NCBI GenBank assembly: GCA_025093555.1
Contig: JAIWNF010000001.1
Coordinates: 1,426,001-1,490,000, forward strand
Length of the DNA: 64,000 nucleotides
Direction: 5' to 3'
From: Circinella umbellata
Lineage: Eukaryota; Mucoromycota; Mucoromycetes; Mucorales; Lichtheimiaceae
A program made the translations under genes and the position numbers. Below the pieces are notes generated by a model. The model ran no database searches, was not told the DNA's origin, and saw nothing but the letters and a program-made list of their open reading frames with translations. Of the stretch, positions 1 to 10,727 are shown in pieces (within the stretch, counting starts at the first letter, position 1; each line of letters starts with the position of its first letter).

Positions 1-1689
1 TCGTTCAGGAACAATATTATCATCATGGTTTACATATTGTCTTGTATACTTGAAAGTAAAAATTCGATACTTATATGGATGTAACATATGGGTGTGCCAT
101 GCTAAATCAATTTCCAAAGTTGGTACCATGACTTGGGAAGGATAGATCCTGATCATTCTCATAAATTTCTGATATTGTCGAATACCACGAGCTATACCAA
201 AGGGGGGTTGCCAATCAATCTTGGATACAGCTTTTGTATTAAAATCTTGTTGCCTCCCAACGGCCTGAATTAAATCTAATGAAAATGGACTTGGGTTGTT
301 TTGATAACAGCTACGCAAGGCATCCACTAATAAAGGAGCTGCATGACGATGCCAATTTTGGGTTTCAGTACCATGTGTCTTAATACTGACCATCTTTAAT
401 ATAAAAGCAATGATATCATCCATGGGCCGAGTAGGAAGTAAAAGACGACGTTCTGGCAAAAGTACTTTTTCTGCAAGCTGCATCACGTGAGCCATAGTAC
501 GCTGAATTTGAAAGTTCCCAGGTGTTCGAATATTGCCATTTTTCTCTAAAAGTGTTCCACTATTATTTCGTGTATTTGATTATTAGAGAAAAGTATATTT
601 ATATGGATTGTATTAATATTATTAATATTACTTACGCAATTAAAAATGAACGCGTCTCTATATCTTCATTTAATCGAGCTATTGATGCTGTACCAACAGT
701 TGTAGATTGATGACAAATATGGCACTCAATACCCACCTTGGGATTATGTCTCCAGTCAGCATATTCGATCCTATTTTATTATGTTGATAAATGGTACAGA
801 AATATAAGAAATACTTAAAATACATATGCACACATTTTTAGATTTATAGATAATATAATTTGTCATAAATAAATTTTGAATTATCACACCCACATACCAA
901 CTACATTCCATAGATGTTGAGCAAAAACTACATTCCACTGTAGTTGTTCCAACTACCACAGTACCTGGTGTTAATATGTATGGTTCATCAATTCCATAAT
1001 AAAGCTCCCAAGTGGTTGTAGATGATGAATCAAGAAAACTGGTTGCATTTTGATACTATATTAATTTACAATTACGTAATTGATTATCTAACTTTTTCTT
1101 TGCAATGATTTTGTATAAGTGTGTATGAATCAAATGATAATGAAGAAGATCATAATAAATGGATACTTTACTAATCGCTTTAATGGTAAATTTATTTTAT
1201 ATACATCAGCTTGATCTAATCGAATAGAATCTTCAAAATAACGAAATGGACTTAACATATGTGCATGCCACATATAAGCAATATCTAAAAAACAGCATTA
1301 AATTGAGGTTATTTTTTATTTTTTTGCTATAAAAATTAATGCAAATAACTAATTACTATACCAAGCGGAGGCACAAAAAGTTTATAAACAGATCTTGAAA
1401 AGGAAGATTGAACAATTTCTCTCCATTGAATATAGCGACGTTCTGCTCGAGCCAATAATATTTTCAAATGAAAATCATCAAATTTTGTCTTATAAATGGC
1501 AAAATGTTCCATTAAAGATAAATAATAATGACAATTTTCAACAGTAACAACCTCATTTAGTTTTGGAAATTCATTTGGAATTTTTTCACGAGGAGGTAAC
1601 GAAGCATATTTGACACTTTGTTGTTGTTGATTAGAATGATACTCTTCTGGTGGAGGTGGCGGTGGTGGGTATTGTTGAGTTTTTTTCAT
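1..1689 (-). CDS. DUF1399 / glycine-rich-domain (GRDP)-like protein, 5' part, runs off the window
   Basis: Five exons read on the minus strand: 1362-1689, 1172-1284, 898-1055, 636-770 and <1-559. All joins keep frame with GT-AG introns of about 76-127 bp. The start at 1689 opens a polyproline N-terminus (PPPPPPP) followed by a helical region. Two W-H-x-H motifs, AYMWHAHMLSPFRYF and DLAWHTHMLHPYKY, are the recognisable DUF1399 signature. Cysteine pairs (ECSFC and ECHICH) lie between the two signature segments. The family is known from plants and fungi with poorly understood roles; plant GRDPs are linked to stress and development. The 3' end, including any glycine-rich tail, lies outside the window. 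The family call is fairly sure; a biochemical role cannot be given. Confidence 0.82.
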
Positions 1690-3560
1690 AATTATTAAAT
1701 TTTGTTTTATGAAGTTATAAAAGAATAAGGAAAGGGGAAAAAAATATGATCTCTTTTATATGTAATATATAAAGAATTAAAACTTTCCCTATTAATATAT
1801 AATAGTTGCCTCAGCCACACACGTTTCTCTATTCTCTCTTTTTTTTGCGTAGCAACTTATAGGATTTTGTTCGTTCCTTTTGATTGCTTTGCGAAATATT
1901 TTACTATTTTCAGTACAGTATATAGGTGAATGTTCGTCACATGTGATTCCCATACAAAAAACATCAGATACAAGGAATAAGAACGGTTAAAGAGGAATCA
2001 TAGTATAAAAAAAATTGACTGCTATTCTGATGTATCTCACGTCAACACAAAACACACACACACACGCACATATATATATATATATACGGAACCATCAGTC
2101 CAGGAAACGTTTATAAGAAGGTTAAATTATTTAACACAACTCGGCGTTTCATATTCAACATAAAGCTTATTACACAACTCAATACATCGATGCATTTATA
2201 TGTATCATGAATGACATAACACCAAAACATATATTTTTAATGGTCTGATAAAAACAAAAACAGATAAACTGTACTTTATAATTATTTCAACATCTAAAGT
2301 AAAATATTCTTCCTTTTCAACGTAAACAATACCCATTAATTTGTTCTATCTGATAACTCTATTATATACGTATAGTACGCTTATTGATTTATATATACGT
2401 ACTCGACCAATATTAATAATGACTCTTGTTGTTTTAAACTATGTGTAACATATAGTTTTGTTAAAACAGAATTCCAGTATTTGCTTGAAAAAAAAAGTAA
2501 TTGGTGTTACAGGAAAACAAAGATATATCACGATTATCATTAGCTTTACTTTCAATTCTGTTTCTCTCATTCAATCTACTATAGTACTTTGTGATACAGG
2601 ATTTTTCCTAATGATTGGCAGAGCTTTTTTTTCACTTTGGCGCTGGGGGGGTCTTTTGATTGGCGGTGTGTTTTCCGTAATTGGCAGGAGGTGAAAAATT
2701 ACCATGGCGGTGTAATTTCGGATATTGGCAGAACTACATATTTTGTGATGGCGGGTGTGAATTGTAACTGTACTGTCTATAGTAGTAGCAAATGTCGATA
2801 GCATGATATGGAACAGCAGTTAAAAAACACAAAGTGAAAACCGATACACATATAATAATTAAAGTCATCATATGAAACAAAAACCTATCTCATCGCACAG
2901 CGGAATGGTCATATCCCACTGTGGGATGAGACATGTTTTTGTATAGACTTTTACTTTGTACTTTGAACAACGAGAAAACCGATCGGGTGATGACGTAGTT
3001 TGATACCATGCATGAATTATTGAAATTTGGTATTTTCAGGTTGAGACCAAGATTAACCTAACTACAGCTCTAATCAGTATAGCGAACTATTACAAATGAA
3101 ATCAAACATAGTGGTTTTCCCGTAGCTGCATTTTCTTATTGAAGTTTACGACAACAGGTAATACGTCATACTTGCTTAACGTGATGCTACTACAGACAAG
3201 CGTTGGAAGTGGTATTCATCCCTGCAAGTATATTACCACATTAACTAATAGCCTGTTAATAAAACACGATACTTCTTTGTTGCTGATATTTACGTAAAGC
3301 AAGTTTAAAATAAAAAGGTATATAGAAAGGCGGTTTGATTATGATGCATCTTATTATAATTAGATCAATTAAGCAGAAACATACTTTGTATGGTGTATGT
3401 TTTAAGCAGTTTTCATGCCGTCGTTTGATGCAACTACCACGAACAATTTGTTTTTTGTTCTTTTAGATGATTGGGACCATGAATCCATGTTATGGGTTTT
3501 GCAACAAGCATTGGATTATATCACATATTGTGTAAATATGAATATTATATATACACGTGT
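1690..3560. other. Intergenic region, no gene seen
   Basis: No coding potential supported. It holds a CA/TA-rich microsatellite near 2045-2085. Four degenerate ATTGGCRG-type units occur between about 2610 and 2735. CTACTATAG at 2577-2585 and its reverse complement CTATAGTAG at 2775-2783 may mark the ends of a roughly 207-bp decayed inverted-repeat element. The imperfect hairpin at 2877-2942 is listed separately. Confidence 0.5.
2877..2942. repeat. Long imperfect hairpin
   Basis: Arms at 2877-2903 and 2915-2942 are inverted copies of about 27 nt with a few mismatches, around an 11-nt loop. The inner parts are CTCATCGCACAGCGG on the left and CCCACTGTGGGATGAG on the right. It is not part of any recognised gene. 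It could be a folded MITE remnant or a structured RNA. Confidence 0.55.
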
Positions 3561-3566
3561 GTTTAT

Positions 3567-3933
3567 GTAATGGTGTGGACCATTACGACGATATACAACC
3601 CATAGGTTGTTGATCAACATGTATATCCGCGGATGCTAAGGATAGACGATAACATGGTTGAGCACATGGGCTGGATAAGGAAATATTAGGAATAGATATT
3701 CTAGATAGAAATATTGATCATTGATATTAGATTAGACGAATAATTATTAGTAATAATTACCCCAGATATTTCGACGTATATAAATAAAGGGTTTCCTGAC
3801 ATCCAGGAAACCATATCGTTTTATCTTCATATATTTCGTTCTTCTCTTTTACCACTTGTTTATTTATCACGCTTCCTCACCCTGTCTAACCGAACCCGAT
3901 TGTAAGTATGCAATTGTTAGACACGCGCTATTA
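3567..3933 (+). mobile_element. LTR-like sequence, possibly a solo LTR
   Basis: The stretch opens with TG, carries a short palindrome (GTAATGG and CCATTAC, 3568-3587), and has a TATA-like run at about 3777-3784. A perfect 9-bp hairpin just downstream has stem 3790-3798 paired with 3804-3812. A pyrimidine-rich tail follows, and TG...CA ends can be chosen near 3567 and 3933. This order (TATA, hairpin at a likely R start, C/T-rich end) resembles fungal LTRs. I found no target-site duplication and no internal retrotransposon genes, so ends and identity are tentative. Confidence 0.28.
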
Positions 3934-4057
3934 CAGTTTATATACTTTGTCTTATATGCTATTATTATTATTATTATCCATATTCTTAAAGAAACATTAT
4001 TTTTTATGTAGCCATTTATTCTATATGCAATACGCCTATGTATGTATTTTTTTGGAT

Positions 4058-4355
4058 CGTTTATAATTACTAGTACTAGAGTGAGTGGTATGTTATATAT
4101 CGGATTTGATGGAAAGGAATCATATACATTTGATATCATTTATTATTTTTGTAAATCCTTTATGGCTTTTATGTATAAAGCGGATGTGTGAGAGGGTTTT
4201 TTATATATTCAACTTTGGGTCGTTTATGGAAATTAAGAACCAGAGTGAAATAAAAGTTATGTTAGAACTTGATAGAAAGGGAGTATATACATTTGATCAT
4301 TTGTGGTATTTACCACGGGTTTTATTTATAAAGTGGATGAGTGAGAGGGTTTGAC
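4058..4355. repeat. Decayed tandem duplication, about 160-bp period
   Basis: Two diverged direct copies, about 4058-4215 and 4219-4355. They share the landmarks TCGTTTAT, CAGAGTGA/TAGAGTGA, ATATACATTTGAT, and the closing phrase ending GTGAGAGGGTTT. Short open frames across it are by-products of the repeat. No gene is seen from here to 4687. Confidence 0.55.
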
Positions 4356-4687
4356 GTATAGTACATATAAAATCAAATGTTATTAGGTAAAAAGAAAAAT
4401 ATAAGAAAGTTTCGATGTATATATGTAAATGTGTAATGGAATTATTATTGGCCCAGGCCGTCGAGAAATTGGTTAAGTATCACAATGATCTTTTGATTGT
4501 TGCAGAACGACAGTTAAATACGCTAAGCTTGGTAGGATCCGATAATAGTGCTATTGTGTCGTATATTGTTACTTTTGAGGTTGTTGGAATGAGATCGACT
4601 ACGAGTTTTTTTATACTTGGTTATTCACTAAACAGACCTTTGATGAGTTTATGAACCTTTGAAAACACCTCTCCTCTCTCTTTATTC

Positions 4688-5223
4688 TTACCATAAGAAT
4701 TCCTTGATATCCTCTTCATCCGTACTAAGCCCTGCATAATCAAGAACGACCATACAAATCTTTGATTGACTGCGAACATATTTGAGCAAATCTGCAAGAC
4801 ATCTATTAGTAACTAGATCACTAATACACAAAAACAAACTGTACCTTGCATTGTACCGTCTACACTTTTTACTTCATTCATGATGCTTGGCCATGGTATG
4901 TCTCTTTCCGTCAATGTTTCTTTGCTGTTGGATTGAGTAGAGACAAATACCTTTTCAACGTACGATCTCTCCCTCAAACGCTGCGCCATCAGGTGAAGTA
5001 GTCGAATACGGTTGTCTTCTGCTTCCCTGGCCCGCGGTCGCGGCTTTCTTATATATCCAATGACTGTATATCCGTTACTTTTCAATGTCTGAAGCTCTTT
5101 GGAATAGTTTGATAAATACTGCTGAATATTATCTGCAACAATTTCTAATAGTTTCTTTAGTAACACTAGTAACAATACGTAATTTAAAGGAAAAAGTTCA
5201 CTTGCCATGATAATTCTCGTCAA
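4688..5223 (-). CDS. Small serine-recombinase (resolvase-like) protein, catalytic Ser apparently lost
   Basis: Two exons, 4845-5223 and 4688-4791, donor GTACAG and acceptor TTGCAG, giving 160 aa. An internal Met at 5208 is an alternative start. The core reads TVIGYIRKPRPR, then an R-rich helix (RLLHLMAQRLRERSYVEKVF), FVSTQS, and after the intron MVVLDYAGLSTDEEDIKEFL. This matches the order of a serine-recombinase catalytic domain of the resolvase/IS607 TnpA type. In active members the first motif is Y-x-R-x-S and that Ser is the nucleophile; here the position is Pro. No TnpB/Fanzor-type partner is seen beside it, and no helix-turn-helix is obvious. It is probably a relic or domesticated copy; family assignment is by motif only. 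Confidence 0.6.
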
Positions 5224-5314
5224 GCATATAAAGTATCCTTTTTCGTTCTTATTGCAATCCAGGCGTATCGCTTACTACAACCTCAGAAGGGCTTGTCATT
5301 AATGAAGCATATTA

Positions 5315-6307
5315 GGGTTCTTAGTAGACCGATCCGGATCGGATTGGCACCATTTCGAATCCGATCCGTTATGAAACGGATCGGATTTTCGGAAATCCGG
5401 ATTGTCCACGGATTAGAGAATTGCAATCCGAATCCGTTTCGTAAAAATCCGGATTGAATCCGTAATCCGTAATGCAAAAGAATCAATTAGATGAAAAGTT
5501 AGGCTACATAGTAGATGTCACAGTATTTTTTCATGAGAGAAGGTGTTTTACAAGATTGTGTATGGTAGTCGTTTGAGACCGTTTAAGAAAAGTAAAACAT
5601 TGGTAACAAAGGTGCATTATTTATTATTTTGGTTTGAAAACATAATAGGAAATAAATAAGTTATAATAAAAAAAGAATTGTAGTAATAAAAAGTTATAAT
5701 GGGAAAAAAGAAGTTACAATGGGAAAAGAAAGTTATAGTTGAAAAAAAATTATAGTGGGAAAGTTATAGTAGGGGAAAAAAAGTTATGGTGGTGATAGAA
5801 ATATAACATGACGTGGATTTTTTTTTTGTGGGGGCGAGTAGTGTGCTGAAAAAAATAAGAGGTATAAGTTTACCTTTTCTGTTTTACAACCAAATAAAAG
5901 TTCATAATTCTCTTTATCATTACTAGATTAATAAAAATAATAATTAAGTTCATTAATCTCTCTTTTTTAATCTTCAATTTTTGTTTTTTTCTTTTCAGAT
6001 ATTTCTTTTCTATATTAAAGCCATTACTACTTTTCCTTTCAACTGCTCTATTCAAGTATATAATAATATACAAAAACTTACTCTCTTCTTTATTTGAATA
6101 TATATATACCTTACCACAGCATTGTTAAAACTTTGATCCATTACTCTATAATTATAATGACGGATCCATAGATCTCAATCCGTTTACAATCCGGATTGTA
6201 GAATTACGATCCGAATCCGATCCGAATCCATTGAGACACAATCCAAATCCGATCCAATCCGTATGAAAAACGGATCGGTTTATAAATCCGGATTGTACCA
6301 AGATCCC
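5315..6307. mobile_element. Non-autonomous inverted-repeat element (MITE-like), 993 bp, TA-flanked
   Basis: The termini are inverted: GGGTTCTTAGTA at the left and, read from the right end, GGGATCTTGGTA. TA dinucleotides at 5313-5314 and 6308-6309 fit a TA target duplication. Both subterminal regions (about 5327-5475 and 6160-6295) are packed with degenerate inverted ATCCGATCC / CGGATCGGAT units. The middle is AT-rich and holds a minisatellite. No transposase is visible, so it would need a partner in trans. TA target sites suggest Tc1/mariner-like mobilisation, which is inference. Confidence 0.72.
5650..5790. repeat. Degenerate minisatellite inside the MITE-like element
   Basis: About six imperfect units of 16-20 bp, each based on AAAAAAGTTATAATGGG, run in tandem. 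Point changes and variable A-run lengths separate them. Confidence 0.6.
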
Positions 6308-7888
6308 TACGTCAAACTCTGTGAGTCATTCCACAATATATTTTATACTTTGATAAAAGGTGGTCAACCACTTCGAAAAACATTACGTCAAGCACTGAAA
6401 ATCGCCAAAAGTGACCAAGACGATTTATCACAATTTTATGAGTATGGTATGCTAACAACATATAATCGCCAGCCAAGATTGCGAAAATCACGAAAAATTG
6501 GAACAAACCACTATGCACAAAGTGATAGCCGTGCTCCTGATAATACGGATGCTATTTTTGGTGATGAAAAACAACTAAAAAAACAAGAACTTGAAAAACA
6601 AAAGGCAACAATACAGCAACCAGTTGACACCACCAAGGTCAGTGATCAACGTGCTTCTTTAACAGTTGATGATAGGAACAAGATCATGCATTCTGATGGC
6701 ATGGGGATTAGCTTTATGGAAGAGCCTGAATTACCATCTTTAGAAGTTGATGATCCAGCAATTCAAAATGAACTGAAGCGTATTAAAGTAATAGAGGATT
6801 ATGACAATTATTTATTTATCAAATCATACGAATCTGAAAATGACGACTCTCTTCAAACGCTACCATCTCTCCAAGAAGAGTATGATTATATAGATACCGA
6901 CGATTTTGATGCTATCAATCCATTGACAACAACTAACAGCATTGAAAATACACCTCAGCAACATCGTGCCAAAAAACGCAAAGTTGAATCGCTTCCCGTA
7001 TCCTCTGGGTATGATTTGTCACTGGCTGCTAACTCAATGATGTCATGCTACATTGATGCAATTATGGAACTGATGGGGCATTGTCTTTTGCCTCGCATTT
7101 CTCTGTCACTTCCCGATGTTAACAATATTTTCGATTATATGCTCAAAGCAACATATGAGTTAACTCTCGTTTCGCGTCGACTTGATGCTTCCGAACGAAT
7201 GAGATCATTCATATTTGAAAACTTTATAAATTTTCATAGAGGACAAATGCATGACACTTGTGAACTTGCTATTCAATACATCGCCAAGTGTTCACAGCAA
7301 TTTAAAGACCTTTTTATCATCAGGCGACAACGTGTTAATGAGTGTCCGTATGATCAAGAACATATTTGTTTTGTGGATGCTTCAACAGATGTATTTTCTG
7401 AAATTAGTCATGTAATTGAACTTAATCCAAGTTCTTTAAATGAAGCTAACGTCCTGAATGGTCCCCCACAAGGCTTTACTGATTTCTTTGCAAGGTATCT
7501 ACATAAGTTTAAGGAAAACAGGAGTTGTTTCTTTTGCCAAGAACCAGCAACAACATATTATCTACCTTTACACGCTCTCCCTCCTTTTCTTTGTATCCGT
7601 GACAACACATTTTCCTTATCTGAGGACACTGGAAATATACCTTTTCCGTACAATATGGCTCTTCAATTTACAAACTTTCAACTTATAGCCATAATCTCAT
7701 CAACTGAAAGACATGGCTTTCATTTTAAAACAACATCTATAATACAAACACCAAATGGACCGTTTATTGCAAGTTTTGACAATATGAAAAGGCCAGGAAT
7801 CAAGGTCCTTAGCGAAAAAGAAGAAGAATTTAGTGATATTTTCGCTAAAATCACTTATCCAGTACTTGCATGTTACCAAAAAGTTTAA
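6263..7888 (+). CDS. C19 (USP)-like cysteine peptidase-domain protein, 5' end interrupted by the MITE-like element
   Basis: Open frame of 541 codons, but the first 15 codons, including the ATG at 6263, lie inside the element. Removing the element with one TA joins 5262-5312 in frame to 6308, adding a coding-like stretch (SLTTTSEGLVINEAYY) before VKLCESFHN, with a possible splice acceptor at 5256-5261. The original start is not visible. An acidic, disordered N-terminal half ends in a basic KKRK. Then comes ANSMMSCYIDAIMELM: Asn five before Cys, as in the USP cysteine box. Near the C-terminus is HGFHFKTTSII...FIASFDN, resembling the His box. A single CFFC pair could be half of a USP zinc site. 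Catalytic competence and substrate are unknown; it could also belong to a transposon-associated peptidase group. Confidence 0.5.
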   Translation: MKNGSVYKSGLYQDPYVKLCESFHNIFYTLIKGGQPLRKTLRQALKIAKSDQDDLSQFYEYGMLTTYNRQPRLRKSRKIGTNHYAQSDSRAPDNTDAIFGDEKQLKKQELEKQKATIQQPVDTTKVSDQRASLTVDDRNKIMHSDGMGISFMEEPELPSLEVDDPAIQNELKRIKVIEDYDNYLFIKSYESENDDSLQTLPSLQEEYDYIDTDDFDAINPLTTTNSIENTPQQHRAKKRKVESLPVSSGYDLSLAANSMMSCYIDAIMELMGHCLLPRISLSLPDVNNIFDYMLKATYELTLVSRRLDASERMRSFIFENFINFHRGQMHDTCELAIQYIAKCSQQFKDLFIIRRQRVNECPYDQEHICFVDASTDVFSEISHVIELNPSSLNEANVLNGPPQGFTDFFARYLHKFKENRSCFFCQEPATTYYLPLHALPPFLCIRDNTFSLSEDTGNIPFPYNMALQFTNFQLIAIISSTERHGFHFKTTSIIQTPNGPFIASFDNMKRPGIKVLSEKEEEFSDIFAKITYPVLACYQKV

Positions 7889-8769
7889 ATAATAATAATA
7901 AACATATGTATTAATATATATATATATAAAAGATTTACGCAAAAATTATTATGTGTTTATACTACGTATACATAATGTGGACAATTTGTTAAAAAATGTT
8001 GACATGACATCGTGCACTTCAGAAATGGTTTGTGGGGATATGGTGCACTATGTATGTGACTTTGTTTTTCTAAGGTGCACGATGGTGCACGATCGGGGTG
8101 CGAAAAGTGGTGCATGACTTTTCGTGGCACGTAGTATAATTCTATTTTTTCATCAGATGATGTGCTCACTTGATAAAAGCCTTGCATAAATATTGTACTC
8201 GTAGATTGTATTGTACTGGATTTTTAGACTGTTTTTGCGCATTATAATTATTGTTTTTGCGCACTTTATTATTTTCTTTTACAAAAAAAAACTTTTTATA
8301 ATGTTCATCTCTTTTAGATACTGTAATACATAATTATTTCTGAATAAACTTAATCTTAAGTGTCGTTATTAAGTATATTTAAGAGCATTATCCGCTTTTG
8401 AAATAGTTTTATGTATGCAAAAAAAAAAAAAAAAAATCAAGGTGCGCAAAAAATTATAATGCGCGAAAACAGTCTAAATATTCAGTATTGTATACTGAAT
8501 AAAAAAAAGATGACCATCTGGGTTCCCGTAGCTATATAACATAGCAGGTTGTTACACATTATGAACCAAATAAAAAACACACTTTAAATATACTCATTGA
8601 ATAAAAATATCTATTATATAGCTGCTTCGCGCGAGAAAGATATTATAGGAAAGGAGGAGAAATCCTAATCATTATGACTACTTTTATTTTATATAAATAT
8701 GCTCTCTTGATTTATTGTTATTATTAAATAAACTTTTATACACCCTTTTTATATACTATACAGAAAAAA
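7889..8769. other. Intergenic region with a GTGCAC cluster and a short MITE
   Basis: No gene seen. Four GTGCAC palindromes lie at 8012, 8043, 8075 and 8085. Immediately after them is a perfect 8-bp hairpin (CGAAAAGT 8101-8108 with ACTTTTCG 8117-8124). A short inverted-repeat element occupies 8223-8478. The last 100 bp are AT-rich and precede the oxidoreductase start. Confidence 0.6.
8223..8478. mobile_element. Short MITE with long terminal inverted repeats, 256 bp
   Basis: The ends are inverted copies beginning TTTAGACTGTTTTTGCGC at the left and TTTAGACTGTTTTCGCGC when read from the right. The match continues through ATTATAAT, giving about 26 nt with one mismatch, and a second GCGCAC block follows in each arm. 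The interior is AT-rich and has an A-run near 8420-8436. No coding capacity. A target duplication is not clear. Confidence 0.68.
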
Positions 8770-10311
8770 ATGGTTAAGACAAGAGCTGCAATTCTTACAG
8801 ATAAAGCGACATTTGGTGATTTACCACTATTCAAGAATGGATTGGAAGTCAAAGAAATTGAAACTTCAGAACCTCAAAGTACTGATGCTGTCGTCAAAGT
8901 TCAAGCTGCTGCATTAAACCATCGGTAATATATACTACTATAATTTATTTTTAAACTGACGCTGTATATTGTAATTATACAACATGAAAAATATCGATTA
9001 AATGTTCTGTATTTTAAAAAATTCCCAATACTATAATTACTACGATCACTATAGCGAACTATGGATTTTAAAAGGCCTTTACCCTAAAATTGTTCACGGT
9101 GGACCTATTGGTGCCGATGCAGTTGGTGTTCTTGAAAAACCAGGAAATTCATCTGTGGAAACCGGAACACGTGTATTGGTTTGTCCAAGTGTTAATTGGG
9201 AATCAAATCGTAGGGGTCCCAAGCCCAATGCTTTTCGAATTCTTGGTTTATTACCTGATCCTGGTACTATGACAGATACATTGATTATTGATGGAAAGGA
9301 AGTTGTACCATGTCCTGAACACTTGTCTACTAGCGAAGCCGCTGCTTTACCACTTGCAGGACTCACAGCTTACAGGTATTACTATACATTCAAAAGAACA
9401 AAGACCATTAGTGCAGTTTCCTTCCTGATTGTCGCTACGACGACAGATATTTTTTATTGGCTGCTAACTAATAACAATAAACTAATTAATGTCTATCAGA
9501 GCTTTATTTATCAAAGCTGAAGCACGAGCTGGTGATAATGTTTTGATTACTGGTATTGGTGGTGGTGTCGCTCTATTTGCTCTCCAATTTGCTGTTGCTT
9601 GTGATATCAATGTTTACGTTACATCTTCCAGTGAAGAAAAAATTGCTTGTGCACTTAAATGGGGAGCCAAAGGTGGTGTCAATTATAAAGATCGTAAGTA
9701 CATATTTATTCTACATTTTCGTATACCTAGCTTAGTAAAGCTCGTTATTATTAATTGAAACAACTTTTTACTAAAAAGAGTATCGAGCTTTATCTTATTT
9801 TTAGCTAACGCTGGTAAAAAGCTGAAAGAATTGTTGGGAAAGGACAATTATTTGTCAGCCATTATAGATGGTGCTGGTGGTGCTATGTTTGACCAATATG
9901 CGGATTTAATGATACCAGGTGGTATTATTGCTCAGTACGGTCAAACTAGTGGCCCTGGTGTTAGTTATACAATGGACTTATGGTTCAATAATATTGATTT
10001 ACGTGGCTCTACAATGGGTTCGCGTACAGAATTTAAGGAAATGGTCGAGTTTGTGGATAAGCATAAGATTAAGCCTATTGTATCCAAAGAATATAAAGGG
10101 TTGACCCAGGAAAATGTAGATCAAGCCATTACTTATTTGAGGTATATATATTATAATTATAATAGTTTATGTAATAATACATTATTGTCTCAGCAATAAG
10201 GTTGCTATTTACTTTAGTATTTACTAATACGTAATTAAATACTTTTTATACATTTATTATAGTGAGGGTGAACAATTAGGCAAAGTTATCATTGAAATTG
10301 GTCAAAGATAA
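8770..10311 (+). CDS. MDR-superfamily oxidoreductase, tandem copy 1
   Basis: Five exons: 8770-8924, 9055-9375, 9500-9693, 9805-10141 and 10263-10311, 351 aa. All joins keep frame. The N-terminal GroES-like half contains [16 protein letters not shown]. The Rossmann half has a glycine-rich loop ([14 protein letters not shown]), then SSSEEKI, GAKGGVNY, and near the end LGKVIIEIGQR. This fits the medium-chain dehydrogenase/quinone-oxidoreductase group that binds NAD(P)H. I do not see the usual structural-zinc cysteine set, so it is probably a zinc-free reductase. The physiological substrate is unknown. It lies 416 bp upstream of a close paralogue on the same strand; each has its own upstream gap, so they are separate genes. 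Confidence 0.88.
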
Positions 10312-10727
10312 AAGCTTTGAGCTGCTGTATTTATTCGTAAACTACCATCCCTGTCGTATATTTTAGTTAGTTACTAATTACTCTAATAAAAATATGATAG
10401 TGAACTATTGATCATTCATTTCTGTTTCTGTAGATTTTCTGTATTAAAATTTTCATTAAATAATAGTTCTTGATGTACGTGTTAAAGATAACTCGATATG
10501 TATGATAGGCATAATTAAATACACAATAATGCAACTACTATCATTAATAGTCAAATGAAGAGAAAATAAGATTTCGTCATAATTGATTATGTAGTTTAGT
10601 TTCCACGCTAAATATCATGATGGTAATTCGGAGTCATGATACTGTTTCGGCATATAAAGATATACTTCGTGCTGACTAATGAATCTTTTCTCTTCCTTTC
10701 ATCTCCACACTTATTAGAACTTAAATC

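Noticed and set aside
2458..2804. Overlapping open frames on both strands
   Set aside because: They cover degenerate ATTGGC repeats, have no domain or splice context, and look like chance frames.
4085..4654. Three plus-strand open frames of 79-89 codons
   Set aside because: Two lie in a decayed tandem duplication and the third has no recognisable features or conserved start.
7957..8187. 76-codon minus-strand frame
   Set aside because: It overlies the GTGCAC cluster and a hairpin; histidine-rich wording comes from the repeated GTGCAC.
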